Part shown: in pieces, positions 1-8,339 of the stretch
Numbering within the stretch: position 1 is the stretch's first letter
How the letters are laid out: each line of letters starts with the position of its first letter
Assembly (NCBI RefSeq): GCF_002304225.1
Contig: NZ_NSLB01000001.1
Span: 682,001-746,000, forward strand
Length of the DNA: 64,000 bases
Origin: Pseudomonas sp. HAR-UPW-AIA-41
GTDB taxonomy: Bacteria > Pseudomonadota > Gammaproteobacteria > Pseudomonadales > Pseudomonadaceae
Direction of reading: 5' to 3'
Translations under genes and position numbers: made by a program
The notes under the pieces: generated by a model
The model's input: only the letters and a program-made list of their open reading frames with translations
What the model was told of the DNA's origin: nothing
Database searches by the model: none

Positions 1-2
1 CC

Positions 3-2372
3 TTGGTAGAGTACGTAGTGTCCCTCGATAAGCTCGGCGTCCACGATGTTGAGCGGGTAGGGGGCAAGAACGCTTCCCTGGGCGAAATGATCAGCAACCT
101 TGCCGGTGCCGGTGTTTCGGTTCCTGGCGGTTTTGCCACCACGGCCCAGGCCTACCGTGATTTTCTCGAGCAAAGTGGTCTCAATGACCGTATTCATGAC
201 CTGCTTGATGCTCTCGATGTGGATGACGTCAATGCGCTGGCCAAGGCCGGCGCGCAGATCCGCCAGTGGGTGATGGACGCCGAATTCCCGGCCCAGCTGG
301 ATGCCGATATCCGCACCGCCTTCGCCGAAATGAGTGGCGGCAACGAGCACATGGCCGTGGCCGTGCGTTCCTCGGCCACCGCCGAAGACCTGCCGGATGC
401 GTCCTTCGCCGGCCAGCAGGAAACCTTCCTCAACATCCGTGGCGTGGACAACGTGATCCGCGCGGCCAAGGAAGTGTTCGCCTCCCTCTTCAACGACCGC
501 GCCATCGCCTACCGCGTGCACCAGGGCTTCGACCACAAACTGGTCGCCCTGTCCGCTGGTGTGCAGCGCATGGTTCGCTCGGAAACCGGCACCGCCGGCG
601 TGATGTTCACTCTCGACACCGAGTCGGGTTTCCGTGACGTGGTGTTTATCACCGGCGCCTATGGTCTCGGTGAAACCGTGGTGCAGGGCGCGGTCAACCC
701 CGATGAGTTCTATGTGCACAAGCCCACGCTGGAGGCCGGTCGCCCGGCGATCCTGCGCCGCAACCTGGGCAGCAAGGCGATCAAGATGGTCTACGGCGAT
801 GAAGCCAAGGCCGGCAAGTCGGTGAAAACCGTCGAGGTCGATCGTGCCGATCGCGCCCGCTTTGCCCTGAGCGATGCCGAGGTCAACGAGCTGGCCAAGC
901 AGGCGCTGATCATCGAGAAGCACTACCAGCGCCCGATGGATATCGAGTGGGCAAAAGACGGTGACGACGGCAAGCTGTACATCGTTCAGGCCCGTCCGGA
1001 AACTGTGAAGAGTCGCAGCAGCGGCAATGTCATGGAGCGTTACCTGCTCAAGGAAAAGGGCAAGGTACTGGTGGAGGGCCGTGCCATCGGTCAGCGCATC
1101 GGCGCCGGTCCGGTCAAGGTCATCCACGATGTCTCCGAGATGGACAAGGTGCAACCCGGCGACGTGCTGGTTTCCGACATGACCGATCCGGACTGGGAAC
1201 CGGTGATGAAGCGTGCCAGTGCCATCGTCACCAACCGCGGTGGGCGTACCTGTCACGCCGCGATCATCGCCCGTGAGCTGGGCATTCCGGCGGTGGTCGG
1301 CTGCGGAAATGCCACTCAGGTGCTGGAAGACGGTATGGGCGTTACCGTGTCCTGCGCCGAAGGCGATACCGGTTTCATCTTCGAGGGTGAGCTGGGCTTC
1401 GATATCCGCAAGAACTCGGTCGATGCCATGCCCGAGCTGCCGTTCAAGATCATGATGAACGTCGGCAATCCGGACCGCGCCTTCGACTTTGCCCAGCTGC
1501 CCAACGAGGGCGTGGGCCTCGCGCGTCTGGAATTCATCATCAACCGCATGATCGGGGTGCACCCCAAGGCGCTGCTGAACTTTGCCAACCTGCCGGCTGA
1601 GATCAAGGACAGCGTCGAGAAACGCATCGCCGGTTACGACGATCCGGTCGGTTTCTACGTTGAGAAACTGGTCGAGGGCATCAGCACTCTGGCTGCGGCG
1701 TTCTGGCCGAAGAAGGTCATCGTGCGCCTGTCGGACTTCAAGTCCAACGAGTACGCCAACCTCATCGGCGGCAAGCTCTACGAACCGGAAGAAGAGAACC
1801 CGATGCTCGGCTTCCGTGGCGCTTCGCGCTACATCAGCGAGAGCTTCCGCGACTGCTTCGAGCTGGAATGCCGCGCGATGAAGAAAGTCCGCAACGAAAT
1901 GGGCCTGACCAACGTCGAGATCATGGTGCCTTTCGTCCGTACGCTCGGCGAAGCCAGTCAGGTGGTCGATCTGCTGGCCAGCAATGGCCTCAAACGCGGC
2001 GAAAATGGCCTGCGCGTGATCATGATGTGCGAACTGCCATCCAATGCCCTGATGGCGGACGAGTTCCTGGAGTTCTTCGACGGTTTCTCCATCGGTTCCA
2101 ACGACCTGACTCAGCTGACGCTGGGCCTGGACCGCGATTCCGGTATCGTCGCTCACCTGTTTGATGAGCGTAATCCGGCGGTCAAGAAGCTGCTGTCCAA
2201 TGCCATTCAGGCTTGCCGCAAGGCTGGCAAGTACATCGGCATCTGCGGTCAGGGCCCTTCGGACCATCCGGATCTGGCCAAGTGGCTGATGGAGGAGGGG
2301 ATCGAGAGCGTCTCGCTGAACCCGGACTCCGTTCTGGATACCTGGTTCTTCCTGGCCGAGAACCACGCCTGA
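3..2372 (+). CDS. ppsA: Phosphoenolpyruvate synthase
   Basis: Converts pyruvate, ATP and water to PEP, AMP and phosphate, the entry step of gluconeogenesis from C3 compounds, in the cytoplasm. The 789 residues match the usual length of about 790. The N-terminal ATP-grasp domain covers roughly residues 15-345. The swivelling phosphohistidine domain carries GGRTCHAAI with the catalytic His at residue 418. The C-terminal PEP/pyruvate TIM barrel ends with [12 protein letters not shown] and the catalytic Cys at 748. The chosen start is a TTG at base 3, because [12 protein letters not shown] is the conserved N-terminus in Pseudomonas; its ribosome site lies outside the window. A strong terminator follows. 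Confidence 0.97.
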   Translation: MVEYVVSLDKLGVHDVERVGGKNASLGEMISNLAGAGVSVPGGFATTAQAYRDFLEQSGLNDRIHDLLDALDVDDVNALAKAGAQIRQWVMDAEFPAQLDADIRTAFAEMSGGNEHMAVAVRSSATAEDLPDASFAGQQETFLNIRGVDNVIRAAKEVFASLFNDRAIAYRVHQGFDHKLVALSAGVQRMVRSETGTAGVMFTLDTESGFRDVVFITGAYGLGETVVQGAVNPDEFYVHKPTLEAGRPAILRRNLGSKAIKMVYGDEAKAGKSVKTVEVDRADRARFALSDAEVNELAKQALIIEKHYQRPMDIEWAKDGDDGKLYIVQARPETVKSRSSGNVMERYLLKEKGKVLVEGRAIGQRIGAGPVKVIHDVSEMDKVQPGDVLVSDMTDPDWEPVMKRASAIVTNRGGRTCHAAIIARELGIPAVVGCGNATQVLEDGMGVTVSCAEGDTGFIFEGELGFDIRKNSVDAMPELPFKIMMNVGNPDRAFDFAQLPNEGVGLARLEFIINRMIGVHPKALLNFANLPAEIKDSVEKRIAGYDDPVGFYVEKLVEGISTLAAAFWPKKVIVRLSDFKSNEYANLIGGKLYEPEEENPMLGFRGASRYISESFRDCFELECRAMKKVRNEMGLTNVEIMVPFVRTLGEASQVVDLLASNGLKRGENGLRVIMMCELPSNALMADEFLEFFDGFSIGSNDLTQLTLGLDRDSGIVAHLFDERNPAVKKLLSNAIQACRKAGKYIGICGQGPSDHPDLAKWLMEEGIESVSLNPDSVLDTWFFLAENHA

Positions 2373-2393
2373 TAACTGTTTTCTGGCAGTCAG

Positions 2394-2422
2394 AAGGGCG
2401 GGTCACTCACCCGCCCTTTTTT
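2394..2422 (+). terminator. Rho-independent terminator of ppsA
   Basis: The 8-bp stem GGGCGGGT/ACCCGCCC (2396-2403 with 2409-2416) has a CACTC loop and is followed by six T. It separates ppsA from the esterase gene. Confidence 0.9.
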
Positions 2423-2448
2423 GTGCAATAGAGTCATGCAGTAGAACC

Positions 2449-3402
2449 ATGCAAAGTAGCAGTGAGCTTTTTCCCGTCGCCCTGATCAGCGCCGAAATTC
2501 GCGGCGAACTGACCGAGGACGTCTACCTTCTCAAGCCCAATAACAGCCCGGACAACACCGTGGAGCTGGCTTTGACGCGGATTGGTATGCGTGAGCGCAG
2601 TGGCGATCTCGGTGAGCCGGTGGTGTTGCTGCATGGCAGTTTTTCCAATCGGCGCTTCTGGTGTTCGCCGTTGGGGATCGGTGCCGGTGCCCATCTGGCA
2701 CGCCAGGGCTTCGATGTGTGGATTCTGGAGCTGCGCGGTCACGGCCTGTCGCCGCGCAACCGTGATTACACGAAGAATCGCGTCAGCCAGTATGTGCGCT
2801 ATGACCTGCCAGCGGTGGCGGCCTTCGTTCAGGAGCAGAACGGTCTGGTGCCGCACTGGGTCGGCCATTCGCTGGGCGGCATCGTTCTGGCGGCGGCGCT
2901 GGGCGGCGGTTATCTGGACGAGGCCAGTGCCGCCTCTGCGGCCCTGTTCGGAAGTCAGATCAGTCGCATCTACTGGCCGCTCAAGGTGCCGCCGGTAGAG
3001 TGGGCAGGGCGCCTGCTGCTCAAGGGGTTTGATCAGGTTTCCGGCAGTCGTCTCAAGCGCGGGCCGGAAGACGAGCCGATCGGTCTGGTCAAGGAAAGCC
3101 TGCGTTGGCATGGCCTGTTCGGGCGCTTTGGCGACAGCGAACGGGACTGGTGGGCCGGTTTGGCCGATGTGCGGGTGCCGCTGCTGGCGGCCGCGGGCGC
3201 AGGCGATACGCAGGACCCGGCCTGGGCCTGTCGCAAGCTGTTCGAGCAGTTCGGCTCCGCCCAGAAGGAGTATCACTGCCTGGGCAAGGCCGATGGCTTC
3301 AGTCAGGACTACGGGCATGTCGACATGCTGGTGAGCAAGGGCGCGCAGAAGGAGGTCTGGCCTTTGTTGGCAGCCTGGTTGCTGCGTGCCGGCAAGGCCT
3401 GA
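2449..3402 (+). CDS. Alpha/beta hydrolase (esterase/lipase-like)
   Basis: A 317-residue single-domain alpha/beta hydrolase with no signal peptide. The oxyanion-hole segment VVLLHGSFSN is near residue 60. The nucleophile elbow GHSLGG places Ser at 141, and the late His is in YGHVDML at about 290, so the catalytic triad looks complete. The gene occupies the place of PA1771 between ppsA and rraA in P. aeruginosa. The substrate cannot be read from sequence. Start is the ATG at 2449, just after the ppsA terminator. Confidence 0.85.
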   Translation: MQSSSELFPVALISAEIRGELTEDVYLLKPNNSPDNTVELALTRIGMRERSGDLGEPVVLLHGSFSNRRFWCSPLGIGAGAHLARQGFDVWILELRGHGLSPRNRDYTKNRVSQYVRYDLPAVAAFVQEQNGLVPHWVGHSLGGIVLAAALGGGYLDEASAASAALFGSQISRIYWPLKVPPVEWAGRLLLKGFDQVSGSRLKRGPEDEPIGLVKESLRWHGLFGRFGDSERDWWAGLADVRVPLLAAAGAGDTQDPAWACRKLFEQFGSAQKEYHCLGKADGFSQDYGHVDMLVSKGAQKEVWPLLAAWLLRAGKA

Positions 3403-3546
3403 CAGTGCATTCCAGAGCCTGGCTACAGGAGTTAAACTGCGCGCAGTCCGCTCTGCCATGGGCTTTGCCATGGCCCAGAAATGTTCAATGCCGCGCGGTT
3501 GCTGCCTTTGACCGCCGAATCATCTCTCTACAACGAGGAGCTTGCC

Positions 3547-4035
3547 ATGCATTACGTTACCCCTGACCTGTGCGATGCCTACCCGGAGCTGGTACAGGTC
3601 GTTGAGCCGATGTTCGCCAACTTCGGTGGGCGCGACTCCTTCGGCGGCCAGATCGTCACCGTCAAGTGCCACGAAGACAACTCGCTGGTCAAATCCCAGG
3701 CTGACGAGCCGGGGCAGGGCAAGGTGCTGGTGGTCGACGGCGGCGGCTCGCTGCGTCGTGCCCTGCTGGGCGACATGATTGCTGAGAAAGCGGCCAAGAA
3801 TGGCTGGGAAGGCATGGTGATCTACGGCTGCGTGCGTGATGTCGATGTGCTGGCGCAAACCAATCTGGGTGTGCAGGCGCTGGCCAGCCATCCGATGAAG
3901 ACCGACAAACGCAACATCGGCGACCTCAACGTGCCGGTGACCTTTGGTGGCGTGACTTTCAAGCCGGGTGAGTACGTGTATGCCGATAACAACGGCATCA
4001 TCGTTTCCCCGCAGCCACTGCAAATGCCCGAGTAA
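3547..4035 (+). CDS. rraA: RraA-family protein (RNase E regulator / HMG aldolase fold)
   Basis: A 162-residue protein of the RraA family, which includes inhibitors of RNase E and metal-dependent 4-hydroxy-4-methyl-2-oxoglutarate aldolases. The conserved core is visible: [15 protein letters not shown], then [15 protein letters not shown] with the G-x-x-R-D metal/substrate motif, and a C-terminal YADNNGIIV. The ATG at 3547 is chosen over upstream in-frame starts because GAGGAG lies seven bases before it and the protein then begins [13 protein letters not shown], the family N-terminus. Which activity it has (RNase regulation, aldolase or both) is not decided by the sequence. Confidence 0.9.
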   Translation: MHYVTPDLCDAYPELVQVVEPMFANFGGRDSFGGQIVTVKCHEDNSLVKSQADEPGQGKVLVVDGGGSLRRALLGDMIAEKAAKNGWEGMVIYGCVRDVDVLAQTNLGVQALASHPMKTDKRNIGDLNVPVTFGGVTFKPGEYVYADNNGIIVSPQPLQMPE

Positions 4036-4088
4036 GCTGTTGACGCAGTCAGGCCCGCGCGTTACCGGGCTTGGCTGATGGAGCACGC

Positions 4089-5081
4089 ATGTACGACGAG
4101 CCCAATCCAGCGGCCGGCCTGATTCACGCACAACTGCTTGATGGGCGTGGTGGCGCTCGCCAGGTGGACTCTGCCGAGCTGGCGACACTGCAAGCCGGGG
4201 CCGGTGAGTGTCTGTGGCTGCACTGGGATCGCAGTCATCCGCAGGCGCAGGCCTGGTTGCGTGAGCAGAGCCTGTTGAGTGGCTTTACCTGTGATCTGTT
4301 GCTGGAAGAGAACACCCGGCCACGTTTACTGACCTTGCCGGATGAGCAATTGCTGCTGTTCCTGCGGGGCGTCAACCTCAACCCCGGGGCTGAGCCCGAG
4401 GACATGGTCGCGGTGCGTATTTTTGCCAGCGCCAGTCAGGTCATTTCCCTGCGCCTGCGCCCGCTGCGGGCTACCGATGAAGTACTGGCCGAGCTGGCCC
4501 AGGGGATTGGCCCGCGCACCAGTGGCGAGTTGCTACTGCGCCTTACTCAGGCGATGACCGACAAGAGCGATCAGTTGATGATTGAGCTGTCGGAGCAGCT
4601 GGATACGCAGGAAGAGTTGATGGAAGAGGATGAACGCCATCATCCGGAACATCAGCAACTGCTTCAGGTTCGCCGTCGTGCTGCTGGCTTGCGCCGCTTC
4701 CTGGCGCCCCAGCGTGACCTTTATGCGCAACTGTCGCGCACCGGATTTGGCTGGCTGAGTGGTTTGGCCGAGCAATGGAATGAATTGCATAACCGCCTGA
4801 CGCGGCAGCTGGAAGAGCTGGAAATGCTGCGCGAGCGGGTCAGTCTGGTGCTGGAGTCGGAACACCGGCGCATGAGCGAGGGCATGAATCGCACCATGTA
4901 CCTGCTCAGCATCGTTACCTGTTTCTTTCTGCCGCTGAGTTTCATTACTGGTTTGCTGGGCATCAATCTGGGCGGTATGCCGGGCGCGGAACACCCCTAT
5001 GGCTTTTTCATGGCCTGCGCTCTGATTGCTGTTCTGGCCATTTCTCAATGGTGGTTGTTTCGCCGGCTGCGCTGGCTGTAA
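4089..5081 (+). CDS. cmaX: CorA/ZntB-like divalent metal transporter CmaX
   Basis: A 330-residue member of the CorA metal-ion transporter superfamily and orthologue by synteny of P. aeruginosa cmaX. It has a long soluble N-terminal half with a coiled helical stalk (about 140-265), then two C-terminal membrane segments. The signature loop between them reads GINLGGMPG at about residue 290, closer to the ZntB variant than to the GMN of Mg2+ channels. The ATG at 4089 is preferred to an in-frame codon at 4071 because GGAG lies five bases upstream. The cma-crf-cmp-sig cluster is linked to SigX-dependent envelope physiology. Confidence 0.88.
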   Translation: MYDEPNPAAGLIHAQLLDGRGGARQVDSAELATLQAGAGECLWLHWDRSHPQAQAWLREQSLLSGFTCDLLLEENTRPRLLTLPDEQLLLFLRGVNLNPGAEPEDMVAVRIFASASQVISLRLRPLRATDEVLAELAQGIGPRTSGELLLRLTQAMTDKSDQLMIELSEQLDTQEELMEEDERHHPEHQQLLQVRRRAAGLRRFLAPQRDLYAQLSRTGFGWLSGLAEQWNELHNRLTRQLEELEMLRERVSLVLESEHRRMSEGMNRTMYLLSIVTCFFLPLSFITGLLGINLGGMPGAEHPYGFFMACALIAVLAISQWWLFRRLRWL

Positions 5082-5141
5082 TCGCTGTGACTTCGCCGAA
5101 GATGGCGACGTCTAGCCGACATAGCGCCTGTGGAGGTGAGT

Positions 5142-5387
5142 ATGCAAGATCCCTTTGAAGAGTCGCTGCGCGACTTGCTGAAAGCCTCGCCAGGTAGCCA
5201 TGACGACGATGCCTGCCTGGGGCGGGTATTGAAGACGGCCAACCGTCAGGTTGGCGTCGGTGATCTGTTTTCCATGATGGGGCGCTGGGTGCCTGCGCTG
5301 ATGATGGCGCTGAACAATGGTTCAGCGCACTGGGCACCGGTATCGCGTCTCGACCGTTCTCATCGTTCTGCTGACAAGGCTGAGTGA
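5142..5387 (+). CDS. crfX: CrfX small protein
   Basis: An 81-residue protein between cmaX and cmpX, which is the position and size of crfX in other pseudomonads. No catalytic motif is visible. The first 40 residues are polar and acidic; residues 42-60 form a short hydrophobic, methionine-rich patch (LFSMMGRWVPALMMALN). The ATG at 5142 is used because a strong GGAGGTGAG site directly precedes it. Function is unknown; it is discussed in the literature only as part of the sigX-linked envelope stress locus. Confidence 0.8.
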   Translation: MQDPFEESLRDLLKASPGSHDDDACLGRVLKTANRQVGVGDLFSMMGRWVPALMMALNNGSAHWAPVSRLDRSHRSADKAE

Positions 5388-5389
5388 CT

Positions 5390-6214
5390 ATGCAATTCGA
5401 TCCCTGGACTCAAGGTCTGGTGAGTGCCATGACCGCCATCTGGACCAAGGCGGCGGGCTTCATTCCCAATCTGTTTGCGGCGCTGGTGCTGGTGCTGGTG
5501 GGCTTTGTGGCCGCCAAGCTGCTCGACACCCTGCTGTCCAAACTGCTGGCCAAGCTCGGGCTCGACCGCCTGATGGGCGGCACCGGCCTGACCAAGCTGC
5601 TGGTGCGTGCCGGCATCCATGCGCCGGTCTCCAGTCTGGTCGGTAAGGTGGTGTATTGGTTCGTCGTGCTGATCTTTGTGGTCACCGCCGTAGACTCGCT
5701 GGGTCTGGAGCGTCTGTCGGCCACCCTGGATCTGTTTGCCCAGTATCTGCCGAAGATGTTTGGTGCAGCGCTGGTGCTGCTCGGCGGTCTGTTGCTGGCG
5801 CAGCTGGCCAATGGTCTGGTGCGTGGTGCGGCCGAAGGTGTGGGGCTGGAGTACGCCAGCGGCCTGGGGCGGATTGCTCAGGGCCTGGTGATCATCATCA
5901 GCATCTCGGTGGCCATCGGCCAGCTGGAGATCAAGACCGATCTGCTCAATCTGGTGATCGGCATCGTACTGATCAGCGTTGGTCTGGCTGCCGCCCTGGC
6001 GCTGGGTCTGGGCAGTCGCGAGGTGGCCGGGCAGATCATCGCCGGGATCTATGTGCGTGAACTCTATCAGGTTGGCGATGTCCTCAAGGTCGGCGACGTT
6101 GAGGGTCAGATCGAGGAAATCGGCACGGTCAAGACTGTGCTGCTGACCGACAGCGGAGAGTTGATTTCGCTGGCTAATCGCGCTTTGCTTGAGCAGCGCG
6201 TCAGCAGCCGCTGA
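5390..6214 (+). CDS. cmpX: CmpX, conserved membrane protein of the MscS-like/TM-helix family
   Basis: A 274-residue inner-membrane protein. At least four hydrophobic segments are seen: about residues 20-42, 85-105, 123-145 and 165-210. A soluble C-terminal beta-rich tail resembles the MscS middle domain (GDVLKVGDVEGQIEEIGTV). Order and length match P. aeruginosa cmpX, which affects envelope stress and SigX activity. Start is the ATG at 5390, three bases after the crfX stop, so the two are probably co-transcribed and translationally close. A GTG at 5384 would overlap crfX and is less likely. Confidence 0.85.
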   Translation: MQFDPWTQGLVSAMTAIWTKAAGFIPNLFAALVLVLVGFVAAKLLDTLLSKLLAKLGLDRLMGGTGLTKLLVRAGIHAPVSSLVGKVVYWFVVLIFVVTAVDSLGLERLSATLDLFAQYLPKMFGAALVLLGGLLLAQLANGLVRGAAEGVGLEYASGLGRIAQGLVIIISISVAIGQLEIKTDLLNLVIGIVLISVGLAAALALGLGSREVAGQIIAGIYVRELYQVGDVLKVGDVEGQIEEIGTVKTVLLTDSGELISLANRALLEQRVSSR

Positions 6215-6293
6215 TTCGCGCGTTCGCCAGCGTCCCGCGCGGCGCCGGACTGGGCTTGTCCGGCGTCCTCGATCAGGCTATCGGCTGACTCCC

Positions 6294-6887
6294 TTGAACG
6301 ATCTGCATTTGTCTAAAACGGCTTACGACCCGCGCCAGCTCACGGATGAGGAACTGGTGCAGCGGGCGCATGTCGAGCTGTTTCATATCACCCGTGCCTA
6401 CGAAGAACTGATGCGCCGCTATCAGCGCACCCTGTTCAACGTCTGCGCCCGCTACCTGGGTAATGAGCGTGACGCCGATGACGTCTGTCAGGAGGTCATG
6501 CTCAAGGTGCTCTACGGTCTGAAGAACTTCGAAGGCAAATCCAAGTTCAAAACCTGGCTGTACAGCATTACCTACAACGAGTGCATCACCCAGTACCGCA
6601 AGGAAAAGCGCAAGCGTCGTCTTCTTGATGCGCTCAGTTTGGATCCGCTGGAGGAAGCTTCCGAGGAGGAAGCGCCGAAGCCTGAAGAGAAGGGCGGGCT
6701 GGACCGCTGGCTGGTGCATGTCAATCCGATCGATCGGGAGATCCTTGTGTTGCGGTTTGTTGCAGAACTGGAGTTTCAGGAGATCGCCGACATTATGCAC
6801 ATGGGCCTGAGCGCCACGAAAATGCGCTACAAGCGGGCTCTCGATCGTCTGCGGGAAAAGTTTGCCGCGCCGGTCAGCGACGAATAG
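6294..6887 (+). CDS. sigX: ECF sigma factor SigX
   Basis: An ECF (group 4) RNA polymerase sigma factor. Region 2 is clear (FNVCARYLGNERDADDVCQE and FKTWLYSITYN) and region 4 ends in EIADIMHMGLSATKMRYKRA, the DNA-binding helix-turn-helix for the -35 element. In Pseudomonas, SigX drives oprF, fatty-acid and envelope genes, and oprF follows here. The start is the uncertain part: no good ATG fits, and the TTG at 6294 gives 197 residues, close to the known 196. The frame is open further upstream to about 6189. No anti-sigma factor gene is adjacent, as in P. aeruginosa. Confidence 0.9.
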   Translation: MNDLHLSKTAYDPRQLTDEELVQRAHVELFHITRAYEELMRRYQRTLFNVCARYLGNERDADDVCQEVMLKVLYGLKNFEGKSKFKTWLYSITYNECITQYRKEKRKRRLLDALSLDPLEEASEEEAPKPEEKGGLDRWLVHVNPIDREILVLRFVAELEFQEIADIMHMGLSATKMRYKRALDRLREKFAAPVSDE

Positions 6888-6899
6888 TTGACGCTATTC

Positions 6900-6929
6900 T
6901 TCAAAATTTCGTGAAAAGACTGGTACAAT
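6900..6929 (+). promoter_or_regulatory. Possible oprF promoter
   Basis: A TTCAAA (6900-6905) and a TACAAT (6924-6929) separated by 18 bases lie about 70 bases before the oprF start and fit a sigma-70 promoter. A TTGACG at 6888 lies too far from the -10 to pair with it. A SigX-type promoter is expected in this gap from work on P. aeruginosa, but I cannot place it with confidence. Confidence 0.35.
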
Positions 6930-6999
6930 CGCGGCACTGAGTCGTGTGGGTGTTTTTTTGACGGCTCGCGGACCACTAAATTAGATGGGGATTTAACGG

Positions 7000-7968
7000 A
7001 TGAAACTGAAGAACACTCTGGGCCTGGTTATCGGCTCTCTGCTGGCTGCCGCTGCTGCAAACGCTGTGGCTCAAGGTCAAGGTGCTGTTGAACTGGAAGC
7101 GTTCGGCAAGCGTTACTTTACCGACAGCAGCAGCAACATGGATGAAGGCAATCTGTTCGGTGGCTCCATCGGTTACTACCTGACCGAAGACGTATCTCTG
7201 GGCCTGTCGTACGGCGAGTACCACGACATCCGTTCCGAGAATGGCACTGGCAACAAGGACATCAAGGGCAACCTGGCTTCCCTGGACGCCTTCTACCACT
7301 TCGGTACTTCCGGCGACGCTCTGCGTCCTTACGTTTCCGCCGGCTTTGCCCACCAGAACATCAGTAACGTTCCGGATCGCACTGGCCGTGACCACAGCAC
7401 CTTCGCCAACCTCGGCGCTGGCGTTAAGTACTTCCTGACCGAAAACTTCTTCGCCAAGGCTGGCGTTGACGCTGCCTACAACATCGACGCCAACGAAACC
7501 GAGTGGCTGGCCGGTGTGGGTGTTGGTCTGAACTTCGGCGGTGCCACCGCTCCGGCTCCGGTAGCCGAGCCGGTAGTTGCCGAGCCGACTCCTGAGCCGA
7601 CTCCTGAGCCGACCGAGCCGGTTCGTGTTGAGCTGGACGTGAAGTTCGACTTCGACAAAGCTGTTGTTAAAGAAGAAAGCTACAGCGACATCAAGAGCCT
7701 GGCTGACTTCATGGGTCAGTACCCGCAGACCACCACCACCGTTGAAGGTCACACCGACTCCGTTGGTACCGACGCTTACAACCAGAAGCTATCCGAGCGC
7801 CGTGCCGGTGCTGTGCGTGACGTGCTGGTCAACCAGTACGGTGTAGGTGCTGAGCGCGTCAGCTCCGTAGGTTACGGCGAGTCCCGCCCGGTTGCCGACA
7901 ACGCCACCGAAGCTGGTCGCGCTGTTAACCGTCGCGTAGAAGCTGAAGTAGAAGCCCAGGTTAAGTAA
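7000..7968 (+). CDS. oprF: Major outer-membrane porin OprF (OmpA family)
   Basis: A 322-residue outer-membrane protein. The signal peptide ends about residue 24 (AANAVA-Q). An N-terminal eight-stranded beta-barrel runs to about residue 175. A hinge of repeated PTPEP/AEP follows (about 178-207), then an OmpA-like peptidoglycan-binding domain with DKAVVKEES and the core VEGHTDSVGTDAYNQKLSERR. It is shorter than the 350-residue P. aeruginosa OprF and has no cysteine, so the disulfide loop of that protein is missing. It anchors the outer membrane to peptidoglycan and acts as a slow general porin. Confidence 0.96.
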   Translation: MKLKNTLGLVIGSLLAAAAANAVAQGQGAVELEAFGKRYFTDSSSNMDEGNLFGGSIGYYLTEDVSLGLSYGEYHDIRSENGTGNKDIKGNLASLDAFYHFGTSGDALRPYVSAGFAHQNISNVPDRTGRDHSTFANLGAGVKYFLTENFFAKAGVDAAYNIDANETEWLAGVGVGLNFGGATAPAPVAEPVVAEPTPEPTPEPTEPVRVELDVKFDFDKAVVKEESYSDIKSLADFMGQYPQTTTTVEGHTDSVGTDAYNQKLSERRAGAVRDVLVNQYGVGAERVSSVGYGESRPVADNATEAGRAVNRRVEAEVEAQVK

Positions 7969-7985
7969 TCCACCTGACGCGTCAT

Positions 7986-8013
7986 GAAAAACCCGGCTTC
8001 GGCCGGGTTTTTC
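7986..8013 (+). terminator. Rho-independent terminator of oprF
   Basis: The stem CCCGGC/GCCGGG (7992-7997 with 8002-8007) has a TTCG loop, is flanked by five A upstream, and is followed by five T, then CTTT. Confidence 0.92.
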
Positions 8014-8015
8014 TT

Positions 8016-8339
8016 TGCCTGTAGAAAAGTGATCGCTCGGCTGCTTGTTGATGGTGGGTTGTCATGCATCCACTTGGTGCGTGTCTGAGGCTGCGCGGCG
8101 TGCTTGCCGGTTGCGAAGCCCCGGTTATTGCGATGCATAGAGTGCAGAGTGCTGCGCAACGTCGTGTAGTCATCATTCACTGGCCCTGTCGACGTGATCT
8201 TCCGGGTGATTCCCAGGCGGTTGAAGGGTCAACAATGAGCGCCGCGCCCCTGAACCAATGAAGGTCTTTTCGCCGCGTGCCTGGTCAGCTATTGACCGGC
8301 AGCTGGGGCTGGCCTTCGTCGTTACAGGACAGACAAGAC
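8016..8339 (+). other. Intergenic stretch without recognised gene
   Basis: About 320 bases between the oprF terminator and the molybdoenzyme remnant. No convincing coding frame or RNA gene is seen. In P. aeruginosa, cobA and nitrite/nitrate assimilation genes follow oprF; they are absent here. Confidence 0.5.

Noticed and set aside
3453..3477. Repeated GCCATGG between the esterase and rraA genes
   Set aside because: Two short copies of a palindromic heptamer with no further structure; likely chance.
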